Below the pieces are notes generated by a model. That model made no database searches and was not told the DNA's origin. It worked only from the letters and a program-made list of their open reading frames with translations. The translations under genes were made by a program, and so were the position numbers. Of a DNA stretch of 64,000 bases, positions 1-7,973 are shown piece after piece. The stretch covers positions 1-64,000 of the forward strand of contig JAQWNC010000005.1 in NCBI GenBank assembly GCA_029246505.1, in the 5' to 3' direction. Source of the stretch: Arenicellaceae bacterium (GTDB lineage Bacteria > Pseudomonadota > Gammaproteobacteria > Arenicellales > Arenicellaceae). The stretch's first letter is position 1, and each line of letters begins with the position of its first letter.

Positions 1-590
1 ACTACCCGAGCCTTGGGAGTCCCTTATCGGAGTGGTCGGAGCACGGAAGTTTGTAGCTGGCCCGGGAATTGGTATTCGTGCGCAGAGGATATCTGACTAG
101 TATTTAACCTGATTCATGAAATAGATCGCGGCTTCTGGAGACATATAGGTTTCCGCTTATTGGATCATATGTCGCTATACCCAAAACGCGAGTCACATTC
201 TCATGATGTCCATCTTTGGATTATTGGCAATCATCCGGTGAAATTATTGAACTGCAAAAGCTAGATAATTACGACGCATATTATTATTCCCACCATTCAC
301 GATTTCACCCACTACCGATCCTACGTATTAAATTTGATAACAGGGAATCCACCTGGTTTCATATAGACCTTACCCTGCCAGTGCGGTACTAAAGGCCTTA
401 AAAAGGGTTAAATTGAATACTTTTCAAAGCGGGGAATTTAATAACACACTGTGTATTCGTTCCAGATGTGCTGCTGGTTTGTTGCAACGTGCGTACCCCG
501 ATTGAACCTTAACGGTTATTGGCGTTCGTTGGCCCCGATAAAACCTATGGCAAGCACTCGGACCGACAGAAGGATAGGGCCTTCTATATT
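1..590. other. gene-poor rearranged segment at the left edge
   Basis: No complete gene is supported here. Frame 2 is open from the left edge to a TAG at 98-100, with a protein-like C-terminal stretch (…PWESLIGVVGARKF…), so it may be the tail of a gene lying outside the window. A second frame is open from 97 to about 262 and reads …DRGFWRHIGFRLLDH… before running into the copied PepSY segment at 247. The PepSY copy is in a third frame. Three adjacent pieces in different frames suggest a junction of rearranged fragments rather than one gene. I cannot identify the first two pieces. Confidence 0.35.
247..372 (+). pseudogene. inverted partial copy of the PepSY gene
   Basis: These 126 bases match the reverse complement of 3262-3387, inside the PepSY membrane-protein gene, with three substitutions by eye. 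One change is silent (Arg), and two alter residues (Asp to Asn, Asn to Thr). The copy keeps the reading frame of the parent for about 42 residues, then loses similarity at 373 and reaches a stop at about 390-392. It has no start codon or membrane segments of its own, so it is a fragment. The two copies lie about 3 kb apart in opposite orientation and could recombine to invert the DNA between them. Confidence 0.85.
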
Positions 591-1853
591 TTAATTTTTC
601 CGCCGACCTAAAATCATGGTTGTACACGCCAAAACATTTTTTTGAGCCGTGGAAAGTGTTGTCACGAAGTCTTTCTCGATTAATTCGTGAGCATTTGTGG
701 CTAAATCTCTCAGACTTAGGTCTAGAAATCGTTCTTTAGTTTCCAGATCAAGATCACTCGCCCAACTCGAGATAATCCAGTTCAGAGTAAATAGTGGCTC
801 GCCACTAATTGGCACTCCGCTCTCAAGAATCTCCACGTCTTGAGCGAAAAGGTTTTGCAGCCCCATCGAGGTCATATTGTAGTAGTGGTGTGGGTACGCA
901 TGCAGTGGCTGAAGAAATGGGGTGCTACAATAGAGCGTTCCACCGGGTTTAAGTACGCGAGATATCTCTTTTGCGCATAAAAACGGATCTTTGACGTGCT
1001 CTAGTACAGAAAATGAAAATGCCGCATCGAAGCACGCATCCTTAAAAGGAAGAGTCTCACCTACCCCTAACACATCTGTAGTAGGGTAATCTACGATTTC
1101 ATAATTCACAACATTATTATATTCAACAAAGGGGAAACCCGCGCCGCAATCCAAAATTAGGCCATCTTTATATTTCCCTATTAACGCCAATGCCAAAGGA
1201 TCGTGGCCTCGAGTGGAGATATTATCTGTCTCGGTTATATTGAACTTCGTTCTTAACTGTTCAGACAAAAAATCGAATTTTCTCCCCTTTCTCGGGAACA
1301 CTTTCCCGCACTCACGACAAACCACCTCTTCCACGGTAAGCTCAATAGAATCGAAAGCTGATGAGCACTCCGGGCAAGCAAGCACAGAGCTTATTTTTAA
1401 TAATTTCTCAGCTCTTTGCTTGGCTTGCTTCACCTCATCCGTGTCCAATTCTAGCTGGGTTGCGATGTCGAACAACTTTCTCGGGTCTTCGTTCTTAAAT
1501 GTTTTTTCAAATTTTTCAAATTTTTCAAATTTTTCAAATTTGCTAAGCTCGAACATCTTATTTGGATTCAATCGGACTCGGATTTCCACTTTGCTATCAA
1601 GGGTCTCGCAGTTTCCAATCAACTCGTTTCCGATGAGGTCTGCCATCGCCCCGATTCCAATAAACCCTGTCACATAATTCGCGTCAGGGAATACGCTACT
1701 AACATCCGGCCTATCGTGTAGCGTCGCAGGTCGCGAACCGAACGTAACTTGGTTCACACATTTTTCGCTGGTTATCCAACCACGCACCTTAAAATGATTC
1801 GATCCAGGGTAATGGGAAGGTTCGTCAAAATTATAGTTTATTAACTCACTCAC
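591..1853 (-). CDS. class I SAM-dependent methyltransferase with zinc-ribbon-like segment
   Basis: A 420-residue protein starting at GTG. Residues 1-100 form a domain of the type seen in surface-glycan enzymes (VRGWITSEK, then DRPDVSSVFPD). A Lys-Phe-Glu repeat follows at about 105-117. Cysteines 160, 163, 179 and 182 (CPEC and CREC) look like a Trm112-type zinc ribbon. The methyltransferase core has motif I at about 232-240 (LILDCGAGF), an acidic stretch, then FSVLEHVKDP and LKPGG. Methylation of a sugar or lipid during surface polysaccharide synthesis is plausible, but the substrate is unknown. No glycan genes adjoin it; neighbours are a DUF6152-like gene and the left-edge fragments. The family call is firm, the role is inference. 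Confidence 0.8.
   Translation of the reverse strand: MSELINYNFDEPSHYPGSNHFKVRGWITSEKCVNQVTFGSRPATLHDRPDVSSVFPDANYVTGFIGIGAMADLIGNELIGNCETLDSKVEIRVRLNPNKMFELSKFEKFEKFEKFEKTFKNEDPRKLFDIATQLELDTDEVKQAKQRAEKLLKISSVLACPECSSAFDSIELTVEEVVCRECGKVFPRKGRKFDFLSEQLRTKFNITETDNISTRGHDPLALALIGKYKDGLILDCGAGFPFVEYNNVVNYEIVDYPTTDVLGVGETLPFKDACFDAAFSFSVLEHVKDPFLCAKEISRVLKPGGTLYCSTPFLQPLHAYPHHYYNMTSMGLQNLFAQDVEILESGVPISGEPLFTLNWIISSWASDLDLETKERFLDLSLRDLATNAHELIEKDFVTTLSTAQKNVLACTTMILGRRKN
1502..1541. repeat. 9-bp tandem repeat inside the methyltransferase gene
   Basis: The unit TTCAAATTT is repeated about four times with the central C at 1508, 1517, 1526 and 1535. On the coding strand it encodes repeated Lys-Phe-Glu. 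The unit is a multiple of three, so copy-number change would alter linker length without breaking the frame. Confidence 0.9.
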
Positions 1854-2042
1854 AAATTCAGCCTATATACGTTCAGTAAGCTCAAAGTATAGTCCTATTA
1901 AGTTTAGTTTTTTAAAGAGAATCCATAAAACCTATTCCAGTCGTGGAAACGAACTAAAAAGTTGATACATTTCGGTTTCACCTTACTGTATGGGTACAAA
2001 TATCTTAGATTGGCCGATTGCTACCTGCACTAGTATTTAAGT

Positions 2043-2072
2043 GAATGACCGCTTTGGGCAATTAGCCGTCAG
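2043..2072. repeat. palindromic element, copy 1 (degenerate)
   Basis: Reads AATGACCGCTTTGGGCAATT and continues AGCCGTCAGT. It is an imperfect inverted repeat whose sequence closely parallels the perfect palindrome at 2627-2656, so the two appear to belong to one small intergenic repeat family flanking the DUF6152-like gene. Confidence 0.55.
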
Positions 2073-2105
2073 TCGAGCTTGGCGATAAACCCACGCATTG
2101 ATTAA

Positions 2106-2483
2106 CTATTGACGCTGGTTAATTTTATCTCGTACCACCAACTCTCCCTTTTCTCCCTTGATCGCGCTTAACATCATTACCGTTGAACCGTTGCAGGCAG
2201 GAAATCCGACAATAGTCGCTGTATCACCTAACTTCACAAAGTCTTTGTCATAACCTGATCTTTCCCAGCGTCGGGGTACTAAGCTTTCAATCTCCCATAC
2301 TTCATCGCTACCAATTTCGAGAGCGACCGTGATTGCCATTAAAATATGAGGTTGCCTGTAATCATATCGAGTAATGACACCGGTTCGTTCAATTTTGGTA
2401 TTAATATCAAACGCCGAAAAAGAATGATGGGCGTATGCGAATGAAGGAGTTAGCAAAACAAACGTTATCGTCAAAAAACGCAT
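2106..2483 (-). CDS. DUF6152-like secreted protein
   Basis: The product starts MRFLTITFVLLTPSFAYA, a good signal peptide, followed by HHSFSAFD, a motif typical of the small periplasmic DUF6152 family. About 125 residues from this start. The frame stays open upstream to a TTG at 2555, with ATG codons at 2537 and 2525; none of the starts has a clear ribosome site, so the start is uncertain. A Cys sits in the FPACNGS segment near the C-terminus. The family has no established function; members often have a His-His pair right after the signal peptide, which could bind metal. It lies downstream of the PepSY and TonB receptor genes on the same strand, but more than 500 bases away. Confidence 0.7.
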   Translation of the reverse strand: MRFLTITFVLLTPSFAYAHHSFSAFDINTKIERTGVITRYDYRQPHILMAITVALEIGSDEVWEIESLVPRRWERSGYDKDFVKLGDTATIVGFPACNGSTVMMLSAIKGEKGELVVRDKINQRQ

Positions 2484-3043
2484 TAATGACGTATGTATAG
2501 GAAGTCGACAAAAATTTGGATTCATTATTTTTAGCATTTTATAAGTTATATTCAAAGGTTGTGACCGATGCTACCAGCTGCGATTATTCAAATTGTGTGC
2601 AAACCGTGGAATTTGGAAGAAAATGGAATGACTGCTTTGGGTAATAAGCAGTCATTCAGGTTTTTGATTTTCACCCAAACGGGTGAAGACATACCTCGCA
2701 TATTAAGGGATTACTTAAAAAATAGGGGGTATATTTGGGGGTATATTGATAATTTGTATATAATAAAAATACAATTAATCAACGATTTATAAGGTTAATT
2801 CAAGTCCGGCCCCGGACACCTTTATATGTTGAACGTCGATGTTCCGTCAGCATGTACAGCGACGAGTACGGGGAAATCAGCTGCTAGTCTGTTTTACAGC
2901 TACTGACGGTCCCGTCCGAGCTGAGAGTCATCAGCGAGCTATTAGGTAGGAGAGCCTGAGAGAAGAGCGAGTTGTCTAGCCTTACTTCTAGGTGCAGTCC
3001 TTGACCATCAGTTTGAGAGTCTAACGATAGGAATTTGGAGCTA
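2484..3043. other. intergenic stretch with palindromes, no supported gene
   Basis: Contains the perfect palindrome at 2627-2656 and a short GTCCGG-CC-CCGGAC palindrome at 2805-2818, followed by T-rich DNA. Two short frames (2568-2792 on plus, 2884-3072 on minus) are open but have no recognisable family; the second starts at TTG and overlaps the end of the PepSY gene. Confidence 0.5.
2627..2656. repeat. palindromic element, copy 2 (perfect hairpin)
   Basis: AATGACTGCTT at 2627-2637 pairs exactly with AAGCAGTCATT at 2646-2656 around the 8-base loop TGGGTAAT. It shares its core (GCTTTGGG, then AAT) with the copy at 2043-2072. No T-run follows, so it is not a classical terminator. It resembles short mobile palindromic repeats found between genes in many proteobacteria. 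Confidence 0.75.
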
Positions 3044-4543
3044 TCAAGATATTGATTTATAGAATCTTCCAATTCGTCGCCAAGATATGATCGCGGATGT
3101 AATAGAAAAAGCCATTCCTAAACCGCAAAGCATTATAACTACGACGTCCCAGATCGGTCGATTGTAAATCAAAGACGTGAAATCTAGGCTGTGAAAACCA
3201 TTAAACAACCATCTCTGAACCCGGTTCGCTAAAGTCATTCGTCCCAGTACTTGACCGGATTTAAGGTCTATATGAAACCAGTTGGATTCCCTGTCATCAA
3301 ATTTAATCCGTAGGATCGGTAGTGGGTGAAATCGTGAATGGTGGGAATAATAATATGCGTCGTAATTATCTAGCTTTTGCAGTTCAACAATATTACTCAT
3401 AGGAATTAGTCTAGTTACCGTTTCCTCTACTTTAAGCTCAATATTTAGTGTAGTAGTTAGGGATGAGCTTACACGCACATCACCGGGAGCATCGTGCATG
3501 GCGACATAAGATTCGTTATCAAGCCTGTGCCAGACTATTTGCTTTACATCCTGATTTTCTGGTCGCGCTAGTAGCTGCTGGATTTCTGTTTCTTTAGAAA
3601 ATGCTACACCCAGCTCGGAAGAACTCCCCGAATATTGGTAGCGGCTAACTTGTCGTCTAAAGCTGGTATCAGAGTCGAATAGACCCCATGGTGCCATAGA
3701 CATAAGACCACTAAACATATATGTAAGTAAAAAAACCAGGCTCATTAACCCAACTATATGATGATATTTAACCATTCCCTTATAGGGAGTGATGTCTTTA
3801 CCTCTATAAGGGTGTTTGAATCGAAGTCGTATTATTCCGATTATCGCGCCTGTAATTACAGATACTAATCCAATTAGCGACAAGACTATAATTACATTCC
3901 CCCAAATATTGGAATGCTTTCGAAGTTGAAGTGGGTATATCCAATGTATATTGGAGCCCAACCAATTCCAGAATCTTTCCCTGCGGGTAGTATCGAGCAC
4001 TACCTGACCAGTTCGTGAAGACACATAAAGATTAGTGCCAGCGGCGTCCTCTATTGAAATTAAATGTAGTGGGCGATGTGTACTTAAACTACTTGAAATA
4101 CTCCATTGATCCATTTCAAGTAGTTCTTTAAATTCCCCTGAAATTGGCTCGCTAACCTGATGCTGATTTCGATAAAACGAACGGGCAGATTCAACCGCTA
4201 ATTCAGGCGAAACTTGTTCAATAAATTCACCACTATCTGCATACATGACTGCGTGCTGCAATCTACTTTGCCCTTGCAGATAAACCGGTCGGTCGGCGAT
4301 ATTCGTCAGAATTAGCTGATCAACGGCCGCGCCCAAATTCGATTGTACAAGCAAATCTGAAGGCGAATAAGTAATTCGATCGTGAGCGAGCTTACTAGTA
4401 CCCGCGTATCGCTCTTCAAGGGTGAGTTCGGGATACCCGATATACATCATTACCACGCCACTGAAAAACCACATGATAAACAGCAGACACATGAATATTC
4501 CCAACCAGCGGTGGCTTAGATACAGAGCGGTTTTTAATTTCAT
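3044..4543 (-). CDS. PepSY-associated transmembrane protein
   Basis: A 499-residue inner-membrane protein. It opens with KLKTALYLSHRWLGIFMCLL, the usual first helix with its histidine, then a periplasmic PepSY-like region. A second helix pair lies at about 212-240 (NVIIVLSLIGLVSVITGAII), a third at about 262-285 with a conserved His (HHIVGLMSLVFL), and the last near 465-490. The family accompanies TonB-dependent receptors and is thought to act as a membrane reductase or accessory in iron-siderophore uptake; this is family knowledge. It lies 97 bases downstream of the TonB receptor on the same strand, so the two are probably co-transcribed. Residues 386-427 or so are duplicated at 247-372. Confidence 0.85.
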   Translation of the reverse strand: MKLKTALYLSHRWLGIFMCLLFIMWFFSGVVMMYIGYPELTLEERYAGTSKLAHDRITYSPSDLLVQSNLGAAVDQLILTNIADRPVYLQGQSRLQHAVMYADSGEFIEQVSPELAVESARSFYRNQHQVSEPISGEFKELLEMDQWSISSSLSTHRPLHLISIEDAAGTNLYVSSRTGQVVLDTTRRERFWNWLGSNIHWIYPLQLRKHSNIWGNVIIVLSLIGLVSVITGAIIGIIRLRFKHPYRGKDITPYKGMVKYHHIVGLMSLVFLLTYMFSGLMSMAPWGLFDSDTSFRRQVSRYQYSGSSSELGVAFSKETEIQQLLARPENQDVKQIVWHRLDNESYVAMHDAPGDVRVSSSLTTTLNIELKVEETVTRLIPMSNIVELQKLDNYDAYYYSHHSRFHPLPILRIKFDDRESNWFHIDLKSGQVLGRMTLANRVQRWLFNGFHSLDFTSLIYNRPIWDVVVIMLCGLGMAFSITSAIISWRRIGRFYKSIS

Positions 4544-4640
4544 AAAATTTTAACTAGCGCGGAAAGTCCTGTTAGCCGCGTTAGCCGCTTTATCAGCCAA
4601 CCGAAAGAACCAATAGTACAGGAATAATTTTTGGTCTTAA

Positions 4641-6737
4641 TTAGAAATTATAGTCAGCTGTAAGGCTAAATGTGCGAGGTTTTCCGACCAACCAGGTTGA
4701 GGAATAGTAGGCAGCTGAAGCGTATAGCTCGTCAAATAAGTTGTCAGCGCGCACCGTCAATGCCAGTTTATCATTGACGTTCCAGCGAGCAGATGCATCA
4801 ACAACCGTATAAGATGGAATAGGTATTCTAGGATGAAAACGTTCGCCGACATAGCGAGCATCGGCTACTACTTGTAAATTATTCATAGCGGACCACGCTA
4901 ATCCAATATTCACAGTCTCTTCAGGCACGTAAACTGGCGTTATACCTGTATCGGTTTCAGCATTTAGGATGCTAGCGTTTCCATATATTCTAAAATTAGG
5001 GCCAGTTTCTAGACTAAAACCCAGCTCTAAGCCCAGCGAAGATTGCTCAGGGATCGTGATTAGGTCATCCGGGTTTGAAGAATCTGGATCGTCTTCCACC
5101 AGATTATTCTTAACAATATCGAATAGCGCGAGGTTCCACTGTAGCCGGCCATCCATTATCTGCTGTTTAATTCCAAACTCGATCTGCTCACTTTTTATAA
5201 AATCTGATTCACGATTTGAAGCCGTGGCCGTGACGATGCTATTACTTGGGTGCGTCGCACCAGTAGCATACTGTGCATAAAGCGCAGTGTTTTGATTGAA
5301 ATCATACACTAGACCGACTCGTCCAGTGAGCGCATCAACTGATTGATTAATTGGCTCACGCCCAAACCGAACATAAAGGGTATCAACATTCTCGTGACGC
5401 AGCCCCCCAACGATGGCTAGTTGTTCTGTTATTTTGAGTTGGCTTTCGCCAAACAATGCGCGTTGATCAACATCCGACACATTATCTAATGCCACACTTG
5501 CGCCTGTTAGGCTTCTTAGGGTACCTGCAAAGAAATTAGTAGGGTCTACGGTATCAAAATCAGAACCCCAATCGAGAGGATTTGAATTGGCTGGTCCAAA
5601 GTTACTTGGACGAGCAAACGATATATCATTTACTTCAAACCCAAGAGAAGCTTTCAAAGCTTTACCGGCAATCGAATCATCAAAAATAAAATTACTGCGG
5701 AAACCATCGTGATCCATGTCATGACCAATAACCAATGGATCAAATCGATCGATCAAACCGGTTGTTGAATCGAAACTATAAAACTCCGCATTTTTCCAAA
5801 ATCGTTCGGTTTCCAAATGAAATACTTCTGCACGCATTGCCACCGCATCAGAAATCACCCAATCGGCTCTCACACGTAATGCTGAATCTTCATAGCGATT
5901 TTCGGCATCACCAACGTTAAAGTTTGCATTTTTAGCCTGCAGCATAAAGTCGCCGTTCACGACCGGTATACCAAAATACTTCATTGGAGATTGATCACCA
6001 TAGTCATAGCGGGCTGATATTGAAAGAGTTTCGTCCACATTCCAAAGCAATGCTAAAGAAAGCATTTCAGTCTTACTTTCACTGTTCGCTATCCAGTTAT
6101 CTGATTGGCTATTACTATAATTCAAACGATAAGCTACTTTTTCTGTTATCCCACCAGTTAGATCTACCGCACCAGAAACGGTATCGTTTTCACCTACCGT
6201 TAGGCGAGCCTGATAAGCTTCTTCTTGTTGAGGTGTCTTGGGAATCACGTTTATCGCACCGCCGATGCCTCCTTCACCGTAAAGAACCGACGATGGGCCT
6301 TTCAATATTTCGATCCGCTCTATACCCCAGATATCAAATGGAAATGTGTTAGTGCCTGCGGCTGTATAGTAATTCGTTCCATCAAATAATTTAGTGACTG
6401 ATCCTTGCCCACGAAACCCTCGCGCAGAGATACTTTGCCCTCCGTTTCCTGGAGTGGCCTCACTAGTAAACCCTGCACTTCGAGTTACTGCTTCCAACAC
6501 ACTGGAATCGATTCTGCTGCGAATGCTATCCCCGCTAATTATCTCCAACGTGGCTGGAGTTTCCATTACGGTAAGACCTAGCCTACTACCAGTGGAACTA
6601 TTTGAATTAAGCTGTTGACCGAATACTGATATTTCTTCGATTATTTCATTATTTCCATTCTGCGCGTATACTTTTATCGTAAATGAAGTACAGAAAAAAA
6701 TGATGGAAGTCACTATTATGGAGCTAATTTTATACAT
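4641..6737 (-). CDS. TonB-dependent siderophore-type outer-membrane receptor
   Basis: A 698-residue protein with a signal peptide (about 1-25, ending VYAQ) and a TonB-box-like segment (EEISVFGQQ). The plug domain (about 45-165) carries ARGFRGQG, GIERIEILKGPSSVLYG and GGAINVIPK. A 22-strand-type barrel ends in aromatic-rich TADYNF with terminal Phe, the signal recognised by the Bam complex. It imports a ferric siderophore or similar large ligand using TonB energy; the ligand cannot be read from sequence. The downstream PepSY gene supports an iron role. A Fur-box-like sequence and a perfect inverted repeat lie just upstream. Confidence 0.93.
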   Translation of the reverse strand: MYKISSIIVTSIIFFCTSFTIKVYAQNGNNEIIEEISVFGQQLNSNSSTGSRLGLTVMETPATLEIISGDSIRSRIDSSVLEAVTRSAGFTSEATPGNGGQSISARGFRGQGSVTKLFDGTNYYTAAGTNTFPFDIWGIERIEILKGPSSVLYGEGGIGGAINVIPKTPQQEEAYQARLTVGENDTVSGAVDLTGGITEKVAYRLNYSNSQSDNWIANSESKTEMLSLALLWNVDETLSISARYDYGDQSPMKYFGIPVVNGDFMLQAKNANFNVGDAENRYEDSALRVRADWVISDAVAMRAEVFHLETERFWKNAEFYSFDSTTGLIDRFDPLVIGHDMDHDGFRSNFIFDDSIAGKALKASLGFEVNDISFARPSNFGPANSNPLDWGSDFDTVDPTNFFAGTLRSLTGASVALDNVSDVDQRALFGESQLKITEQLAIVGGLRHENVDTLYVRFGREPINQSVDALTGRVGLVYDFNQNTALYAQYATGATHPSNSIVTATASNRESDFIKSEQIEFGIKQQIMDGRLQWNLALFDIVKNNLVEDDPDSSNPDDLITIPEQSSLGLELGFSLETGPNFRIYGNASILNAETDTGITPVYVPEETVNIGLAWSAMNNLQVVADARYVGERFHPRIPIPSYTVVDASARWNVNDKLALTVRADNLFDELYASAAYYSSTWLVGKPRTFSLTADYNF

Positions 6738-6767
6738 GTTTAAAAATATATTCTAATAAATTTGGAA

Positions 6768-6782
6768 AGGTAATCATTAACT
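6768..6782. promoter_or_regulatory. possible Fur box upstream of the TonB receptor
   Basis: AGGTAATCATTAACT matches the core of the Fur 7-1-7 pattern (TGATAATcATTATCA) at about 10 of 14 informative positions. It sits about 30 bases before the receptor start, where a Fur repressor could block transcription when iron is plentiful. The match is partial. Confidence 0.4.
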
Positions 6783-6829
6783 CATCAATATTAATAATCA
6801 AGCGTATACCCCTATATATAAACGGTTTC

Positions 6830-6857
6830 GAAACGTTAACGGATTCGTTAACGTTTC
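6830..6857. promoter_or_regulatory. perfect 12-bp inverted repeat, likely operator
   Basis: GAAACGTTAACG (6830-6841) and CGTTAACGTTTC (6846-6857) are exact inverted copies with a 4-base spacer. A smaller palindrome GTTTCGAAAC overlaps its left end. It lies between the divergent TonB receptor and the anchored protein gene. No T-run follows, so a protein-binding site is more likely than a terminator. Confidence 0.6.
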
Positions 6858-6990
6858 CATTATCTTGGGTCACTAAGCTCGCGGCTATTAAAAATACTAT
6901 CAGCACATTCGCCTCTTTGAGAGGCTAGAACATAGATTTAATAGATCGTTTCGGTGTAAGATTTTGGCGTGGTGCTACTAGCGGGTAGTT

Positions 6991-7671
6991 TTGCGTTTGC
7001 TAGTTAGTAATAAATATATTTTATTGTCTGTTTGCAACATTACGGAGTTTGTCATCGATAAAAGTAAAATTAATTCGTCTGTACTTGGATATGGAACACT
7101 TGCAGCTGTGATTATCGGTGTAATCGCTAGTGCAGTATTGTTTAGTGACCGAGACGATGTAGCTTTAGAACCATTGAACAATATAACTATGGATGGTTTA
7201 GCGATATCGGTCGCAACTCTTGAGCAACTAAAGTTCCGTATAGTGGACTACAGTAAACTCGGCGTAGTACATGATGAATCAGGGCTTTTAACTCCGGGTA
7301 TGGATGGAGAAAATATAGTTCATACGAATAAAGCACTAAAAACAGAAACAGTTACCGTAGCTTTAGCATTGGGTGGGCGAACAGAAATTAAAGTAGTTAT
7401 GCAGGCCAGCGATGCGATTGTTTTTGAATGGAAGGCGTCTACTGAGACCTATTACGACTATCACGCCCACCAACCTGGAGACGTGCAGGTAGAGGGTTAC
7501 TTTACTCGTTACGCAGAAGGTGAGGCTTCGGTGGATCGCGGAGTGATGGTTGCACCATATACTGGTGAGCACGGCTGGTACTTTATGAACCTCAACCAAG
7601 GCCCAGTTGAAATCGAGCTAACTATTAGCGGTTACTATGACAAGATCGTTACTTACGATTTAGGTGGCTAA
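6991..7671 (+). CDS. membrane-anchored periplasmic protein of unknown function
   Basis: A protein of up to 226 residues with one N-terminal membrane helix (about 33-52, LGYGTLAAVIIGVIASAVLF) and a C-terminal beta-rich domain containing YDYHAHQPGD and GEHGWYFMNLNQGPVEIEL. Similar single-helix proteins are annotated only as transmembrane anchor proteins, and no function is established. The start is unclear. The frame opens at a TTG (6991) without a ribosome site, while the only good ribosome site, GGAG at 7044-7047, is followed at 6 bases by an in-frame ATC (7054), a very rare start. It is divergent from the TonB receptor. Confidence 0.65.
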   Translation: MRLLVSNKYILLSVCNITEFVIDKSKINSSVLGYGTLAAVIIGVIASAVLFSDRDDVALEPLNNITMDGLAISVATLEQLKFRIVDYSKLGVVHDESGLLTPGMDGENIVHTNKALKTETVTVALALGGRTEIKVVMQASDAIVFEWKASTETYYDYHAHQPGDVQVEGYFTRYAEGEASVDRGVMVAPYTGEHGWYFMNLNQGPVEIELTISGYYDKIVTYDLGG

Positions 7672-7800
7672 CAGAGGGTTAAGTAATTATTATCCTTTGA
7701 TTTTAGTCCTTTTACTTTCGCATCAGTAAGCATTTTTGTTGGTATATTTAGATTAGCTTCCAAAATATACCCGCAAAATGATGGTATAACAATGATAACG

Positions 7801-7871
7801 TAGTACTCACTGGCATACATCAACTTAAAAATAAGTATATTCTATGCGGTTATTAGTACTCGCTGGCATCC
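7801..7871. repeat. pair of 18-bp direct repeats beside tRNA-Leu
   Basis: TAGTACTCACTGGCATAC at 7801-7818 and TAGTACTCGCTGGCATCC at 7854-7871 differ at two positions and are spaced 53 bases start to start. They end 15 bases before the 3' end of tRNA-Leu. The region 7672-7886 is otherwise without features. Confidence 0.6.
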
Positions 7872-7886
7872 GTGCAAACTAAAAAA

Positions 7887-7973
7887 TGGTACCGAGGGCC
7901 GGACTCGAACCGGCACAGTGTTACCACCGGGGGATTTTGAATCCCCTGCGTCTACCAATTTCGCCACCCCGGC
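7887..7973 (-). tRNA. tRNA-Leu (anticodon CAA)
   Basis: Reading the minus strand, the gene starts GCCGGGGTGGCGAAATTGG and ends with an encoded CCA. The acceptor stem pairs GCCGGGG with CCTCGGT, with two G-T pairs. The anticodon stem GGGGA/TCCCC encloses TTCAAAA, giving CAA. The long variable arm is typical of leucine tRNA. The 3' end faces the accessory region on its left, the usual orientation for an integration site. Confidence 0.96.

Noticed and set aside
1502-1541. Short tandem repeats as a CRISPR array
   Set aside because: Units of 9 bp without spacers, inside a coding frame.
1213-1677. 154-residue frame opposite the methyltransferase gene
   Set aside because: It is antisense to a convincing gene, and its composition is that of a shadow frame (Ser/Asn/Phe-rich).
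2568-2792. 74-residue frame on the plus strand
   Set aside because: It runs through the palindromic element, has no recognised family and no good ribosome site.
2884-3072. 62-residue frame on the minus strand after the PepSY gene
   Set aside because: TTG start inside the PepSY 3' end, no family resemblance, Ser/Leu-rich composition; too weak to call.
4571-4588. Two tandem copies of GTTAGCCGC between the TonB receptor and PepSY genes
   Set aside because: Only two copies, with no further structure; likely a small replication slip.
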